From positions 27,345,466 to 27,409,465 of the forward strand of contig OX393577.1 in assembly GCA_947652605.1 (NCBI GenBank): a DNA stretch of 64,000 nt. The letters run 5' to 3'. Made by a program: the position numbers and the translations under genes. This document shows, piece by piece, positions 12,920 to 26,445 of the stretch (positions are counted from its first letter, which is position 1; each line of letters starts with the position of its first letter). The notes below the pieces were generated by a model. That model ran no database searches. It was not told where the DNA came from and was given only the letters and a program-made list of their open reading frames with translations. The stretch is from Elmis aenea (Eukaryota; Arthropoda; Insecta; Coleoptera; Elmidae).

Positions 12920-14262
12920 TTATTGAGGTGGATCGGTCCTCTCTCTCTGATTTTTAGAGTTCGTTGTTGATCCTGGCTGTCTCCGTCATTTTCTTCCATT
13001 CTTTCCTATCTTTGCATTTATTCACAATGCCTTTGTGTCGTCTTCCACGGCGTTTCTTTAGTAGGGTTTTGTTTTTGTCGTATGCCTGATTTCTTTTTAG
13101 CATTCTCTCCTTCACTCTGTTCTTTCCAGCTTGTTCCACTGTCACGCCCAAGTAATTGAAGATATATTGACCCCCTCGAAAGTATATTTTTGTATTTTTA
13201 GATCGTTCTTTGTGTGCATATTTTCTCTTCCTATCTTCATATAATTTAATTAATGTTAATTTATTTCCAGGCTCAGTTTTTTGCCTCATTGTCTAGTTGA
13301 TCTATAGCTCTTATTATGTCTATTATCTTCTATTTCCTATGATTGCTATATCGTCAGCATACGCTATTATTTATATTTGGTTGATCATAATGTTTTTCTT
13401 ATATGGTTTCGATCTTCGTAATACGCCTTTAAATATTAAATTAAATATGGTTGGCGATAGTGAGTCCCTTTGTTTTACACTTTTGTTTACTTTAAAAGAT
13501 TCCGTTGTTATTTCTTGGAATCTCACTTTTGCTGTTGTGTTATTTAGGGTTATTTCTAGCAGTGTTAGTCGATCCCAGGTATTTTCTAATAGTTCCAGTT
13601 TTCTTAGCGATTCTTTTCTGTTAACTGAATCAAATGCATTTTTAAAGTCTATAAAAGCTACATATTGTTCCCACTTTTTCTGGAGTATTTGTTCTAATGT
13701 GTGTATAGCATCCTATAGTGCAGTGGTCTCAAACTCAAATTGAATGCGGGCCGAATGCACAATCTAAACGTAGCTGACGGGCCGGATTTTTTTTTTTTTT
13801 AACAAAATGAGAGTGAATATACAAGCTATTGTCCTTCTTTATTTACAAAATTTTTCTTCGACATACAGAAAATAGACATGTTTGTATGTAAATAATTTAA
13901 TAATTATAAACTTCGTTATTTCTTACTACAACTAAATTTACTGATTGTACGGACGTAGGAAGTTCTCCCAAAATGTATTCGCGGGCCGCGTAAAATTGCT
14001 TTGGGGGCCGGATGTGGCCCGCGGGCCGCCAGTTTGAGACCACTGCAGTGGATCGACCCGATGTAAAGCCATTGTGGTAGTCTCCGAGTATTTTCTCAGC
14101 GTGCGTCTTTAGTCTCTTCTTTATCAACTTCGCGGTATTAACCAGAGCTATGGGTCTGTAGTTTTTACAGTTCTCGTTTCTTCCCTTATTGCGCAGTTGT
14201 ATGATTATACTGGTACCTATTTCAGTCCTTTGGCATCTTGTTTTGCATCCATATTTGCCTAA
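12920..14262 (-). mobile_element. LINE reverse-transcriptase fragment, broken
   Basis: On the minus strand, from about 14220 down, a frame carries the RT fingers region (NCKNYRPIALVNTAKLIKKR, then HAEKILGDYHNGFTSGRST). It is cut in the GRST motif by the MITE at 13721-14045. The other side resumes with DAIHTLEQILQKKWEQ, then the palm-A motif VAFIDFKNAFDSVNRKE, and further on the catalytic AYADDIAI box near 13335-13360. The 3' part (13289 to 12954) has the thumb-like YIFNYLGV motif and VKERMLKRNQAY, then jumps directly to a C-terminal KKRRGRRHKG...DRKEWKKM tail. That indicates an internal deletion. Frameshifts separate the blocks. It belongs to the insect RTE/L1-like endonuclease-RT class and is inactive. 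Confidence 0.9.
13721..14045. mobile_element. hAT-type MITE inside the LINE
   Basis: A 325-bp insertion with TIR cagtggtctcaaact at the left and its exact complement agtttgagaccactg at the right. The subterminal parts are G+C-rich (gcgggccg, ggcccgcgggccgcc) around an AT-rich middle. The left flank is ctatagtg; the right flank shares agtg, so an 8-bp TSD is only partly preserved. It interrupts the LINE RT between GRST and DAIHTL, which proves it is a later insertion. No coding capacity. Confidence 0.88.
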
Positions 14263-14289
14263 TTAAGTAGCATATTTGTATATGTAATT

Positions 14290-16095
14290 GCTGCCCTCCA
14301 TATTTTAGCAATTTTGCAGAGGTATTTTTTGTAATATCTTTCACAATACCTAAATTGCTCATAAATTTTGCACCAACAAGTGTGTTTTTTATCACCCCTT
14401 CTTTATGTAACGTTTGTCACAATATTTTTTTGAAGATTCATAATGATACATGAAATTTATTTACCAAAGTACGTTTGCGAAGTTTCTAAAAGTAAACTTT
14501 TACGGTCGTCACTGTTCTCTGAAAAAAAAACTTTCCCTAAGCCTGGAACTAAATAAAACAATAAATTTAAAAAAAGTTTAATAACTTTTTAATCTATTTT
14601 TGTTAATAAACATACGACTTCGTAAGTTTAAAAACTGTGTTAGTCAAAAAACAAACGATGTAATAATTCATGATAATTTTGTAATCAAAATGCAGTTTTA
14701 AAATAAGTCCTGACTCTGTAGGTAAATTTGATCAAATCAAAGTGATCTAAGTCTAAGCCGCTTGAAAAGATTTAGCATTTTATCTGGTTTCTGATTTGGT
14801 TATAGACACAAACTAATGGAATTGGATTTGGTTCTTACAACCAAATCACGTATTTGTCTACATAATGTATAAGTTACCGATATTACAAATTTAAATTGCA
14901 GGTTACGAACCCCCAACACTTTCCAATAACTTTTGATTGTCTTTATATCCAAACTAACGACAGGCCGCAATTTGATAATTTTATTTATCCCTTTGTTATC
15001 CCCACAGCTACTAATATTTCAACGTTGTTGCAACAGAAACAAATCGTATTTTCATCTTGTGTCCCTTCTAGCCAGCAAATAAATTTCCTGACCATTTGAA
15101 ATTCATACTAACGCTGAAACAAATGACATTTGAACTGTAAACAGTAAATTTGGCAAGTGTAATCTCGCAGATTAAATGGAATATAAGGCAGATTAATTTT
15201 CAAACCCGCTTCCTCGGCTCGCGCTCTCGAAGTTCGATATTACATGTAACACATGGCAGACACACTCGATTCGTTTTTCGATTAGAAAACCGTCAAAATA
15301 TGCTCCGAGACTTTTTACATCATTTTGAGTTTTTAGACAGATTTTTTTGAAATCAAATATTTTCATATTGTTCTTTAAGGTTTATACTACAACAAGGCAT
15401 GATTTAATCCTAGCAGAGTTTATTTGAAAACAACTTATATTTTATGTAAATAAAATCAAATAAATTTTATATGAAAATATAGATATTTTTTACAATTAGG
15501 CACTCACAATTAATTGTAAACAACATCGCTTAAGAAATTAGTATCAACAATAAATAAAGTGCATTTTAATTTATAAAATATATTAAACTTGATTTAATTT
15601 TGGTTTAAATTTAAATGATGCTACGATCTGGTCTTATTGTTAGACAAAAAAGCATCGCTTCAAACTACTGTCAATTTCATTTTTGGGTGATGACATCTCA
15701 TAAGTAAAATCATTAGGTAAAATATTGTGTGAATGTTAGAGATTACTAAATATAATAAATCTGTGATATATTTTTAAACTAGAATAAAAACCTTTGTAAC
15801 AGAGGTTAGCTGGTATAATAAAATATGTAAATAACCAATTGATAGAATAATGTGTTTAATTGTGGTTAATGAATTTTAAATAAAAAAATATACAAACATA
15901 GAACATACATCACATAAGTCTGATAAGGTTTAGCTGAATCTCATTTAATTTTCATAACGAAATGAATACAAAAAAGAAGTATTCTAATAAAAGAAGGTGC
16001 TACCTTATTAATAATAAAATTTTAAAAATTCAGTCATCAATCATCAATCTAATTTAAAATTCTTATTTTTAAGTGAATTTGAAGCAGTTTAAACA
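14290..16095. other. Non-coding stretch
   Basis: AT-rich. A less AT-rich patch at about 15170-15260 (cgcttcctcggctcgcgctc) has no repeat partner here and may be regulatory. Reading frames at 14896-15099 and 15150-15350 have no recognisable product. Confidence 0.35.
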
Positions 16096-16102
16096 GCAGA
16101 GC

Positions 16103-16918
16103 TAGGGTTTCTCATATTTGACAACTTTGCTTGTCCCGGGATTCCGGGATGAAAATGGTCTTTGTCCCGGGATCCCGGGATGTAATAAATTATGTCAATA
16201 TTTTTAAATAAATAACCCAAAAAAGGAAGGGAGCGGTTTATTACATAAAAACAACTCCGTCATATTATATGTGATAAAATTTTGCTCCATGATTATTATA
16301 AATAATAAAATAATATTGGTTAGAAAAGTATACATTTAAGAAATATCACAACTCTATTACAATTTCATTTTAATAAACACATAACATAATTTCTAATTTG
16401 AATTTTTCTAATATGATTAAAGAAAACAAGGGAATTCATGCTTCGATCATATAGTCTTATTTTTACTTTATTAACAGAAGTCCTGCTACATAAAATGCTT
16501 TCTTATTCTCTATCGCTGTACGTGGAATTCGCTTGAGAGCATATTGCAGCAAAGAGGCGTCGTTTTTATTAATAACATTTTATTTATAAGCTATTTTGCT
16601 TCGCATTGCCAGGGTACACAAAAATAGAACTATAAAACTATTTTGAAGATATAAACTATGTCATGGAGACCGGGCTTCTTTACGCCATACTACGGGTGTA
16701 CATAATTTGTTATTAAAAAACATAAACATTATTTTGAAAGTTTTTCCATATTTGAATGTTGGTAAATATATTGATTATAAAATCTGATAAGTTATGATAG
16801 TATTACAAACATCTTAGCACAAAATAAAGGAAAATAAAATTTTTAAAATATCCCGGGAATTCCCGGGACAAATATAAATTGGGTTAAAATGGACCGGGAT
16901 CCCTGAAGAGAAACCGTA
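16103..16918. mobile_element. hAT element with CCCGGG subterminal repeats (copy 1)
   Basis: The left end tagggtttctc pairs with the right end gagaaaccgta (10 of 11). The flanks agcagagc (16095-16102) and agtagagc (16919-16926) match at 7 of 8 positions, an hAT-size TSD. Just inside each end are palindromic CCCGGG motifs: tcccgggattccggga and tcccgggatcccggga on the left, tcccgggaattcccggga on the right. The middle is AT-rich with no transposase. It belongs with the elements at 26446-27579 and 31612-33873. Confidence 0.85.
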
Positions 16919-16926
16919 AGTAGAGC

Positions 16927-18287
16927 AATTAACGCGAGAGATCCCTTCTCGTCCCGACGCCCCGTTCGGTGCTTTTTAATTGGCAATACTTGCAGTATTG
17001 AAAATTAGGAGAATAAATAATATGTTATTTAAAAAAACTGCTTAAAAATTGGTCAAATAGTACCACTACAGTCGTGGTTTATAAGATTTTTATATTTTAT
17101 AAAACATACTGGATCTTACTCTTATTCAAAAATAATACCTCCAGTTATTCAATAGCAAACTTCCTTTTCATAGAAAATGTAATCTAAAACGTCTTGCTGC
17201 TTGCGTTTTTCGCAGACAGCTATAAATTGACTCGTATAAATAGATGACATTTTGTTTTGCATGCTCTTGTGTCATAAACACAGTCATCATCTAAAATCAA
17301 TAACGGTGTCTACTTCAGTGAAGTCGATAAGATCTCGAAAATTTCTTATCGTTATTTAAAACTTTAGCAATTGTTTATTCACCAACAGTCTTGGATATAA
17401 CGCACATTTTATGCTAAACAAATATATGTTCGAAGGCCTTTCGTGGAACAATCGGATTTTACGCCATGGCTATATCTGGCTTAAAAGAAAATCGATTCCA
17501 TGAAAATACGTCCTTAACTAAGAATCACATTTTATCGGTTCGTCTATATTTTGATATTTATTTTGTGTCTTGAGATTTCATTAAAACATACATTAAAAAT
17601 TTAAATATTAGTTTTAACGAATTACTACTTAAATATAACGGGTAGGTAATTTGTTACAGTAAAAACGAAAACGAATGTCTTTGAAATTCATCAATCAGTA
17701 AAATGTAAAGTTATTTAAAGCCTTTGAATTAAAAACTGGCTTCCAATTAAAGTTCTTGAATAGGTTTACATAGACACAAGATTTTAATTTCATTCAGATT
17801 ATTTCTCCATAAATCAATTAAAAACCTTTATTGGCAGTCGAAAGCGGTATTACCTTCTTTTTTGTCTTAGTAGTCCGATTTTTGCAAAAATAAGCTGTTC
17901 TTTTCTTCATGTTTGAAATAATATTGTAGCCCATATTTTGCTAAAACAATAATTTTGAGCAAAATACCTAACAGATAACAAAATGCGTTGTGAAACAAAT
18001 TTCTTAAAAAATGCATTATTATTGAGCACAGTATTTTTTTTTAAATAATGAATTCTAAATCTTATTACCTTTAAAAACTTAATAGGCATCTAACTTAATG
18101 CTAATATTATAATTCATGTTGTAGAAAAATCACAAACAATTGAATCTTTAATTGTAAAAACGTAACCACGGGGTCACCTCAATCTTTAACTATCTAACAA
18201 ACAAAAAACTACAATGTTTACTTAATCGATTTTTATAAGCGTATAATTATGTCTACTTGGTAATTTTAATTTTTAATAAATCAGCAG
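16927..18287. other. Non-coding stretch
   Basis: AT-rich sequence without recognisable genes, TIRs or long repeats. Around 16930-16980 is a short GC-richer patch (cccgacgccccgttcgg). Confidence 0.4.
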
Positions 18288-18289
18288 TA

Positions 18290-19348
18290 GGGGAGACCGG
18301 GGATGAAAGTAACACGGGTTGTAAAGGCTGTATTACATTACACAATTTCTTGTTCAAGAAATTTTATACTAGATTGTACAGCTGTTGCCAAGTTACAATG
18401 TCGTAAATTGACATACGCGAAGTGTCAGTTTACGACATAAGACGTGTTGTAACTTGACAACAGCTGTACAATCTAGTATAAAATTTTTTGAACAAGAAAT
18501 TGTACAAGAAATTGTATAATGTAATACAGCTATAACAGTGTCTATAGTTTCTTTAATTTTTGTTATATGTCGCCCCAAGCGCTTTAGCAATGTTCATTTA
18601 CATCCACCTATAACGTACCTACATAGAGGTTAAGTTTTTGCAAGCCAGCGTCACTATTTTCCGCCTAAAAGTTAATGCGTTGTGTCACCGGTCGAGTGAC
18701 TTTTAGGCGATCTCTAAAAGAGGAACAAAAAAGTACCTACATTATTGTGTTCTAAGTTTTGTTGGTTATTGATGGATGCAATACAACTTGACGTTGGAAT
18801 CGTGGTTAATTGTGGATTCCCTCCAATTTTTTTTGTGCACACTTGGGGTCAAAAGTAACAGTGTTACAACCAACCCCAATTAATGTTTTCACTTGCAAAT
18901 ATTGACTCAGCACATAGGTGGTTTTCTTCGTAGATGAGAACATACAAACTTGGTCGGATTAATTTTCCAATTTTTGTATTTTTTTGTTTCACATTTTTGG
19001 ATATTTTTTTCATTTTGCTAATGTGCATTTTGGAATCAAATATTAACTTTGTTGATGAATACTAATGTATTTACCCACTACTTATGAGATGTGTAAATTA
19101 TTTTGCCGTTACAACTTACCCCGACCATTGTTACTTTTAGCCCCAACGTTGAGGTTGGAAGTAACAACTGTCTTACTACAGAAAAAAAAAATGTCACATA
19201 TGCTTTACGAAACATATGAAATAAATATCTTGGAAGGAAGACAAATGTCCAATCTATCATGAAATCAATTTAGATGTAAAAAACTTGTTATACTCTATGA
19301 GAAATTAAATAAAAACAAAAAAATTTTACTTTCATCCCCGGTCTCCCC
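18290..19348. mobile_element. TA-flanked TIR element (GGGGAGACC family)
   Basis: The TIRs are perfect over at least 23 bp, starting ggggagaccggggatgaaag. TA lies on each side (18288-18289 and 19349-19350), as in the Tc1/mariner superfamily. Pieces of the terminal motif recur internally in both orientations: ggggtcaaaagtaacagtgt near 18845 and ttacttttagccccaacgtt near 19131, followed by gaggttggaagtaaca. A separate palindrome is nested at 18326-18531. The short overlapping frames at 19065-19262 on both strands follow from the inverted sequence and are not genes. Confidence 0.88.
18326..18531. repeat. About 206-bp palindrome nested in the TIR element
   Basis: The sequence starts ctgtattacattacacaatt and ends with the complementary ataatgtaatacag. 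The mirrored inner blocks ttttatactagattgtacag and ctgtacaatctagtataaaa flank a short centre near 18420 that contains tgacatacgcgaagtgtca. It is either a small fold-back MITE or an expanded hairpin of the host element. Confidence 0.85.
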
Positions 19349-19350
19349 TA

Positions 19351-20280
19351 CATTTGATATTTAGTCTGTTTAAATTTAGATGTAAAATGCTATTTTATCA
19401 AATAAATGTTTAAAGTAGCATTATATTTCTTTGACTCTTACATTAAGTATACTAGGTGAAAATTAAATTAAAATGAAGATTATTAAAATTTCGATTTAAA
19501 AAATATTGTACCTACTTTGGAATTATGATGCATCAGAAGCATAAGAACCACTTATTCAAGTACATTTACAGTTTAAGAATATCTCCTTCTACAACTTTAA
19601 GATGACACTGCTATAATCCTCATATATTTTTTTAAATCACAGGAAATTTTCTATAAAATACCGGTAAAATATTTTTTTACGATGCACATACCGGGTGATT
19701 CAGTTTGACTGTTGCACCCTTATAACTTTGTTATTTTAAGAGGGAATCCGGAAAATTATCTATAATATGGCGTTCCTATGTTTTTCTGCGATGAAATGTC
19801 AGATCGACGATAGTCAACTGTTTTTTAAATTACACAATTTTATTGATTCTAATACAGAATTTAATTTTAAATCCGATAGTGCATTAAAGAAATAATGGTT
19901 TTAGATCATTTGTCTTAAAAGTAATTAATAATCAAGTGTGCCATGACAAATTTCAAAATACATGTCGTGATACAGTAATTATTTTAATTGCTGTAGAATC
20001 TGCATAACTCTGTTTTTAAACAAGAAGTCGAAAAAGTGATGAGATAGGTTTCGTTAAGCACCAGTGTAGCATACGAAAGTTGTTTTTGATTAATTACAAG
20101 GGAAGTTTAACCGTATTTTTGACGTTATTCTGAAAATTTTTACCCTAAAGTCGTTCCATAAACTTGTTTTACATGTAGCGTAGCTCGATGTAGCTCATAT
20201 TTTATGTGTAATGCGATCGTTGTTGATGGTATCGCAACTAAACATTAGTGTTATATTCTTTACACCTCTTCGACGCGACG
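19351..20280. other. Non-coding stretch
   Basis: AT-rich. A motif resembling a TE terminus (taccgggtgattcagtttga) lies at about 19689 without a visible partner. No coding signal. Confidence 0.35.
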
Positions 20281-21757
20281 TGACAAAAATGTGCAACGTG
20301 CAGCCCCTAGCAAAATGGCCTTGTTAAGATATTTCAACCGCGGGTCTCATCTTCGATTTTTCGATTGGCCAATTTATAGCGACCGTGAAGATGAACGAGT
20401 TGGTGCCGGAAGTAAGGCAAAAATGAAAGGCTTAAGCTTCGTTCCCGTAGCTTTTTATAGCCGTTACGATTTAATAAAGAACGGAATAAAGAACGCCGAC
20501 ATGCTGACTTGTATGTATAGGGCCGTTTATTGTGCTGAAAGGATCTCTATAGCATGCTGCTATATGAATTATTCTGATGCACGATTTAACAGTCACAAAA
20601 GGGGGATGAATGTATAAAACTGTTGATAGTATATTGAGTTATAGCTTGGTATATTGTAAACATTTTTGATGGCAACGTTAAATTTCCTTAATTTGTATAC
20701 ACACAGAAATATTATTTCCTAGAATGTATATTAAACAACGTTAATATAATATCATTTTGGTCAGTTATGGTCGCAAACCAAAGTCGAATATCACAACATA
20801 AAATTTTCTTTTAGTTGAAAGTCGTAACTCTACTCTATATTTTAAGAAGCTTTACGATTTCGCATAAAAATATGTACCACGCAGAACTAAAGTTTATTTA
20901 TGAGTTATTTCGTAAAAGGATGAATAACAAGATAATACAAACAAGAGTCAAATACGGTACACATTACTTAGGAATTTGAGAGCAATCAACTTTTAACATT
21001 TTAAAACAACTTATTCGGCTAACTTCATAAAGACTTAAGATGTGTAGGAACTTCATGCAACTTAAGTGTAGTATTGGACTATAATTTAGACCGACTTAAG
21101 ATTTTCTTCTGCTGTTTCTTTCGCCGACATTTAATGTTTTATGTGAAAATGGGTGTAAATATCTAAATAATACCAAAACAGGTAACTATATTAAACTATT
21201 TTTTATATCTTTATAAATTATGGACAAAAAGGCTTACCGAGTTCAGGAAACGTTTAACAAGTTTTATGAGTTAGTTACTACGGAAATGAAGTTACTACGG
21301 AAATGAAATTTTCACCAGAGTTTTAAGTTAGTTGCTCAGCCTGAAGATGTGCATTCAGATTTGTTTATCAAATTTAATGAAATTGAGACAACAGTAGTAA
21401 TTGGTAATACCGGAGAATGGTGACAAGATCCCCGCCACAAAGCAAATATCGACGTTAACAAAGATTTTTTCATTCGTGAATGCATATGACGGCATGTTTC
21501 TACTACACTCTACTACTATGTATTAAGCGTGCAATGGCACTAGACCCATAAAATAGCGAAACTTGGGCAAAATAAATACATGGCTTGCCCTAAAATATAT
21601 ATTTCTTCACTTACAGTGACAAGTAGTGTACTTCTAGTACTCAAATGTTAAACTCGCATTGCCGACAAAGCGAGTGCGCGCAATTTAAAAGCGGCGCCCT
21701 TATAACCAATCGCCGTTATTGCGAGGTACCTACTATTAGGTTAGTTCTAGCAAGACT
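20281..21757. other. Unique stretch with GC-richer islands
   Basis: About 20260-20530 and 21650-21730 are GC-richer than their surroundings. The first holds a 108-codon open frame (20291-20617) with no family I recognise and no splice or poly-A context that supports a gene. The second contains gcgagtgcgcgcaa and agcggcgccc. Both could be regulatory elements. Confidence 0.3.
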
Positions 21758-21950
21758 ATGTACGATTCGATAAACAATCAGTGGTATGCCCAGTATCGAT
21801 TTCGCTTTCCAGCACAGTCTCTGATAGTTCATCGGACGGTTAGTCAGCTGTTCCAGCAGCTATCGAAACAATTCATGAACTAGTTGGTGGATGGTAATTA
21901 CAGTACCTGAACGAAGGCAAGAACTATCGCTGTATTTGTGCACGCATCCA
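21758..21950 (+). repeat. Dispersed repeat, copy 2
   Basis: Counterpart of 6113-6298 in the same orientation, with shared blocks cagtctctgatagtt, ggttagtcagctg, ccagcag, cattcatgaactagtt and gaacgaaggcaagaactatc. The two copies have diverged by many substitutions and a few small indels, so the family is old. Confidence 0.65.
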
Positions 21951-23796
21951 CCACAAATTTTCGAGATATTTCTAAAGCCTACTAGTTTAATTCTATTAAA
22001 TATTGTGTTTGCAACCGTAAATTATCAAGAAAACCGCAATAACTCGAGAAATACTAATTTAAGAAATTATCAATAAAAAAACTGCAAAAATATATAGGGT
22101 TTTCCATTTAAAAATCTTATTTATTCATGTTTGAAGTTTGACTAAATGGACCGGGCATAAGGAACAACCTGTGTTTTATTTTATCTAGTCAAAAATCACT
22201 ATGACACTACTGTCCTACAAAGTTTCAAAGAAATTCGTTCTGACTTAGCCAAGTTGTGAAATATCATTATTTTTTAGACTTCTGTGTCTGTTAATATTTT
22301 TATAAAAATATAACTCATTAACGACTGAGGCATATAAAACCTATATATTTTCTAAAGAGAATTAAATTTTATCTACATCTAAAAATTATAAAATATGTAA
22401 GGTGTTCTATTTAAAAAAAAAAGGGATATGAATAGTTTAAGGTTATGTAGTAAATGACCACAAACAACTTTTATAAAAAAAAAAACTTTTTTCTGTAAAG
22501 TTATCACAAGACAAGATATCGATCCGTTACGTTACTTTTCGTACACACTGTACGAAAGATAATACAAAACTCAACCAGGGCACTGAATCTTTTCGATTGA
22601 TCTCGTGCTGGCGAAAGCACCAATTGTCACGTTAAAAGAAACGCCTTTTTTTTTGTGCGTGTGGCATCCTCAAAATCTACCTCACCTTTCCGTTTTTCGT
22701 GCACAACTCGTTGCTAAATTCCGATAGGAGACAGTTGCAGCGAAGAATTCTTGTGTTTGCTGTTACAACCATACTAACATATTGTCTTTGCATTTTATCA
22801 TTTTTATGCTCACAGTTTAAGCGCTTTAGTGGTGGTAGCTTAAAATTTAAATAAACGGTACATGCACGATTATATTATAAAATTATGCTTACGTGCATTA
22901 CCTTTAAATACATTAATAGAAAGTATTATTTTTAACCACGTTGACTCACCAACCATCTGTTATTTTTATGTAAACCAACAAAAATATTTTCAAAATCAAA
23001 CTGTTTTCTCCAATTTAGCAAAAAACCAGCATCTGATAATTACATAATTGTAAAAGTCTACACTTATTTAAAACAGTGACAATTTTTTGTAAAACAAAAA
23101 CAATCACACAAGTTTTTAACTGTTTTTGTTGATAAAATGTGTAATCAATACGGATAATTTACTTTAAAAATTAAATGAGTGACTGAGGTTTTAAACGAAA
23201 TTCTCGAGTTGAAGGAATCCGGGTTAGCAAATGACAATTCCAGAAATGTTCCCAACTGTCCCTTAATTAATGTATTATTATAACTGAGACGGGATTAGCG
23301 GGTGTTTGTGATTGCCAATTAAAAACATCAGGCCGTAAAACAATCTCCGATTCGATAAAATTTGCTTTTAGGATACTTCGTTATGATCAGCTACTGTTGT
23401 AAATGTGATTTCGAATTTGTATAATGACGCGTAAACCAAAACTCATTGTGATATCGCTATGAAGCTAATGTTTAGGTGTGTACGTGACATGGCAGTTTAA
23501 AACAAGCTATTGGTTGCGAGAAATTGGGTTAACAGCTTTTTGTGAAAGAACAATTGTTTTTTAATATGCTGCTAATTTTCATTATTATTTTTAATTCCCG
23601 TTTTTTTTATACAAAAGACAGTAAATTAAAACTGCAGTCACGATCTGGTGCTGAAGTCGCCTTTTAACTCATCGAAAAGTTATTCATAACCACAAGTTTT
23701 TCCAACGTTGTCACTTTGGTGGGTTGCCTTTAAGGCATTATAAACACTTTAAAAAGTATGTTCGTTTATTTCATTTCCGTTTAACATAGAGCTTCT
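21951..23796. other. Non-coding stretch
   Basis: No genes recognised. About 22490-22760 and 23210-23420 are less AT-rich and contain no repeat seen elsewhere in the window. The latter has several homeodomain-like aattaat motifs. These are candidates for conserved non-coding sequence only. Confidence 0.3.
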
Positions 23797-24105
23797 CAAC
23801 CAGGGGCGGATCTACATAGGGACTAATAGGGCTTAAGCCCTGGGCACCCAAGTGTTGAATTATTATCATAAATTTTGTTTGTTTATACGTTTTTATTAAT
23901 AATATTTTTTTATTTCTTATGTTTTTTTATATAAGATATAATGTTTGTCATTCAACACCATTTCATAAATAAATATATTTCAACTCTGATTTTGATATTA
24001 TTAAAAATGAATTTTAAACCACAATTTAAAGATTCTTAATCTAACAACAATGGAGCCCCATTGGACTTCAATAAGCCCTAGGGACCGAAAAACCTGTTCT
24101 CGACC
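23797..24105. mobile_element. Probable MITE remnant (aggggcggatct end)
   Basis: The left part reads aggggcggatctacatag and continues with agggcttaagccctgggcac, a terminus style shared with non-autonomous DNA elements. The right part (about 24053-24085) has the partly complementary cccattggacttcaataagc followed by cctagggacc. A perfect terminal repeat and TSD were not found. Family uncertain. Confidence 0.5.
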
Positions 24106-24458
24106 AGTTTGCTTTGAAATATTGATAGGTTTTGACTTATTTTAGGTACATTATGAAGTTTCCGAAAACTAAAAGTGTTCATTGTTTACAGTATATTTTT
24201 GTTTCCATTGCGATTTAATTATTTATGTGTATGTAATAGGTAGATATAACTTAATTAATGTAAAGGAAGTATCCAAAACATATTCGTAATACAATTTTAT
24301 CAACCATTACCATATAGGCTTTCCCAAATTCGAGACACAACATGGGATTTTTAGGAGCAAAGTTACAATATTGATGCCGATTTTAAATCTAAAAAGAAAT
24401 TATTTCGGAAGTTAGTTAGAAGAAACTAAAAAATAAATGATTTTCGCTTGTTTACAAG

Positions 24459-24590
24459 CAGGGACTGAGAACGGAGCGAATACGAAAACGTTAAACGAAA
24501 TTAACCAAATATTTTATAAGAACGAAAACGAAATAAATAATTCCTAAAACCGGTTTTAATAGGTTCTAACCGGTTTTATCACTATTTAAT
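24459..24590. mobile_element. Truncated hAT-type end
   Basis: Begins cagggactgagaacggagcg followed by gaaaacg repeats, then aaaaccggttttaat and ctaaccggttttatc. The style resembles the element at 28419-28798 (cagggcttcgaa, then accgga repeats), but no right TIR is visible. Probably one end of a decayed copy. Confidence 0.45.
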
Positions 24591-26437
24591 TCTTATGCAT
24601 TGAACACAAACGCCAATTTATTTAGGTTTATGCTGAGAAGACTCTCACAAGGCAGTAGGATATTTCACTTGAAATAACCGAGCTTCACTTTTCTTCATAC
24701 ACATTATGTATTAACAACTTTATTGCTAATACTTGCCATTTTGTGCAACACAAGTAATGGTACAGATATTACCTCTTTCTAATGTGTTGATTGGGCCATC
24801 AATTAATAATAAACACTTCATTGAACAACAAAAGGGCGTGTAATAATCACGCCATTTTTTAACAGTTTAAAAATATGATATTTGACGTTGATGATCTATG
24901 GTTTGACAAACTAGTTTTTGCCCCTGACGGCTGTTATATTAAATAAAATACACTTAATTTATTTGGTTATATGTTAAATGTGTTTAACAATTTGGTAAAT
25001 TTAATATGGCGATTCGCTAGTCTAAATAATGCCGTCCATAATGATCAAAACCGAACATATCGCCGTTTACAATTTAGTGGGGACCAACGATTGCTAAGAA
25101 ACAAAATCAAAAATGTAAATCGATTTTAAATTTCATAACAAACATTTTATATCTCAGTTTTATTACCAATAGTACAAAATGATCTCGCCAAATTTGTATT
25201 TATTTAAAGGCAACATTTTTAGAAATTTTTATCCGTCTTTTAATGTATATTGTGTAATGCAATTACACTGCAATTTTGTTTATGCACTGCTTTTATACGT
25301 AAATAGAAGTCACCGAGCAAAATAAACCAATACTAACCAATTTGTAAATACATTCTGTTTCCAAGCACTGTTTTGACGGGAAACATAAGGTTTCTCAATA
25401 ATAAAAACTGTATATGACGAAATAATTTCAAATGATTCTTCCTGTAAATTCGAAAACATTTTATGCTATATCAGGTTTATGCAGTTTCAATGCGGAGATC
25501 ATGTTATCAGACGCTCGCAATGTCTATGGAATATGCTATTTTGCAGGGTGTATAAAATTTGTAATAACTTTTTATGAAAAATAAACTAACGCCAGGTTTC
25601 ACTAGTGTTGTGAAATGTATTATGGTTCCAGGCAGCGATCAATGTATCTTGTATTGTTTTATTTTGGAAGCTTTACATTTTGCTGCAGTCACGGTGCAGC
25701 ACATTGCACAATAGCCAAGTCAGCAAAATAACTCAGAGTTAGATCGGAATCCAAATGGTCCTTAAATGTTACAAAAACAGCCGAAACAAAAAAACGTATT
25801 TTCTTTTAAACTAAAGTAAAGAATGTGAGTTACATATGTAAGATTACTAAATGATTTTATTATAATGAGCAAAAGATATGAAAATATATTAAAAATGTAT
25901 TATGAAAATTTAGTGTAAGTAAGATGTATAGATTTTAGCAACTCAAGCCCATGTGTTGATGGAAAACAAATGCATGCTCCGATTCACAGAGCAACAGAAT
26001 GTAATAAAAATGATGGCAAGTTGTTGTACTCGTTTAGAAGTCAACATATTTATTTTACATTTGATCTAAAAACAGCAAATTTTTACACAAATTGGTTTTC
26101 ATTTCACTTCCTTTCGCAAAATTTTTAGAAATTATTTTGTGATTCAATTTTGTTGTTTTAAGTCCGATTTATCTAATACGAAAATATTTTACAGTTTTAA
26201 TAAGCCGATGGTTTTCAAAAATTGTGTGTTTCTATCCATATCCTATTAACATGGTACCCACATAAATGCATTTATAAAGACTAAAAATACATAAAGTATT
26301 AAATTTCTTAATAAAGAAACGGTGCGAAGATGCGCATAAAAACAAAGTGAATATTGTCTCTGACGTCACGGTAAACGGTAAAAACGGTATTTATTCGTGA
26401 CTTCATAAAGCTCTTTCTTGAATAAAATCTAACCCTA
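24591..26437. other. Non-coding stretch
   Basis: AT-rich with no recognisable genes. A lone terminus-like motif, gcagggtgtataaaatttgt, lies at about 25545. A mate could not be assigned. Confidence 0.35.
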
Positions 26438-26445
26438 CTCGCGAA

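Noticed and set aside
13297..13743. 148-codon plus-strand frame
   Set aside because: It is the antisense shadow of the minus-strand LINE reverse transcriptase that holds the YADD box.
20291..20617. 108-codon open frame in a GC-richer patch
   Set aside because: No family resemblance; better explained as a unique non-coding island that happens to lack stops.
25540..25600. Terminus-like gcagggtgtataaaattt, and similar lone ends near 497, 2294 and 19689
   Set aside because: No matching right end or TSD could be found, so no element is claimed.
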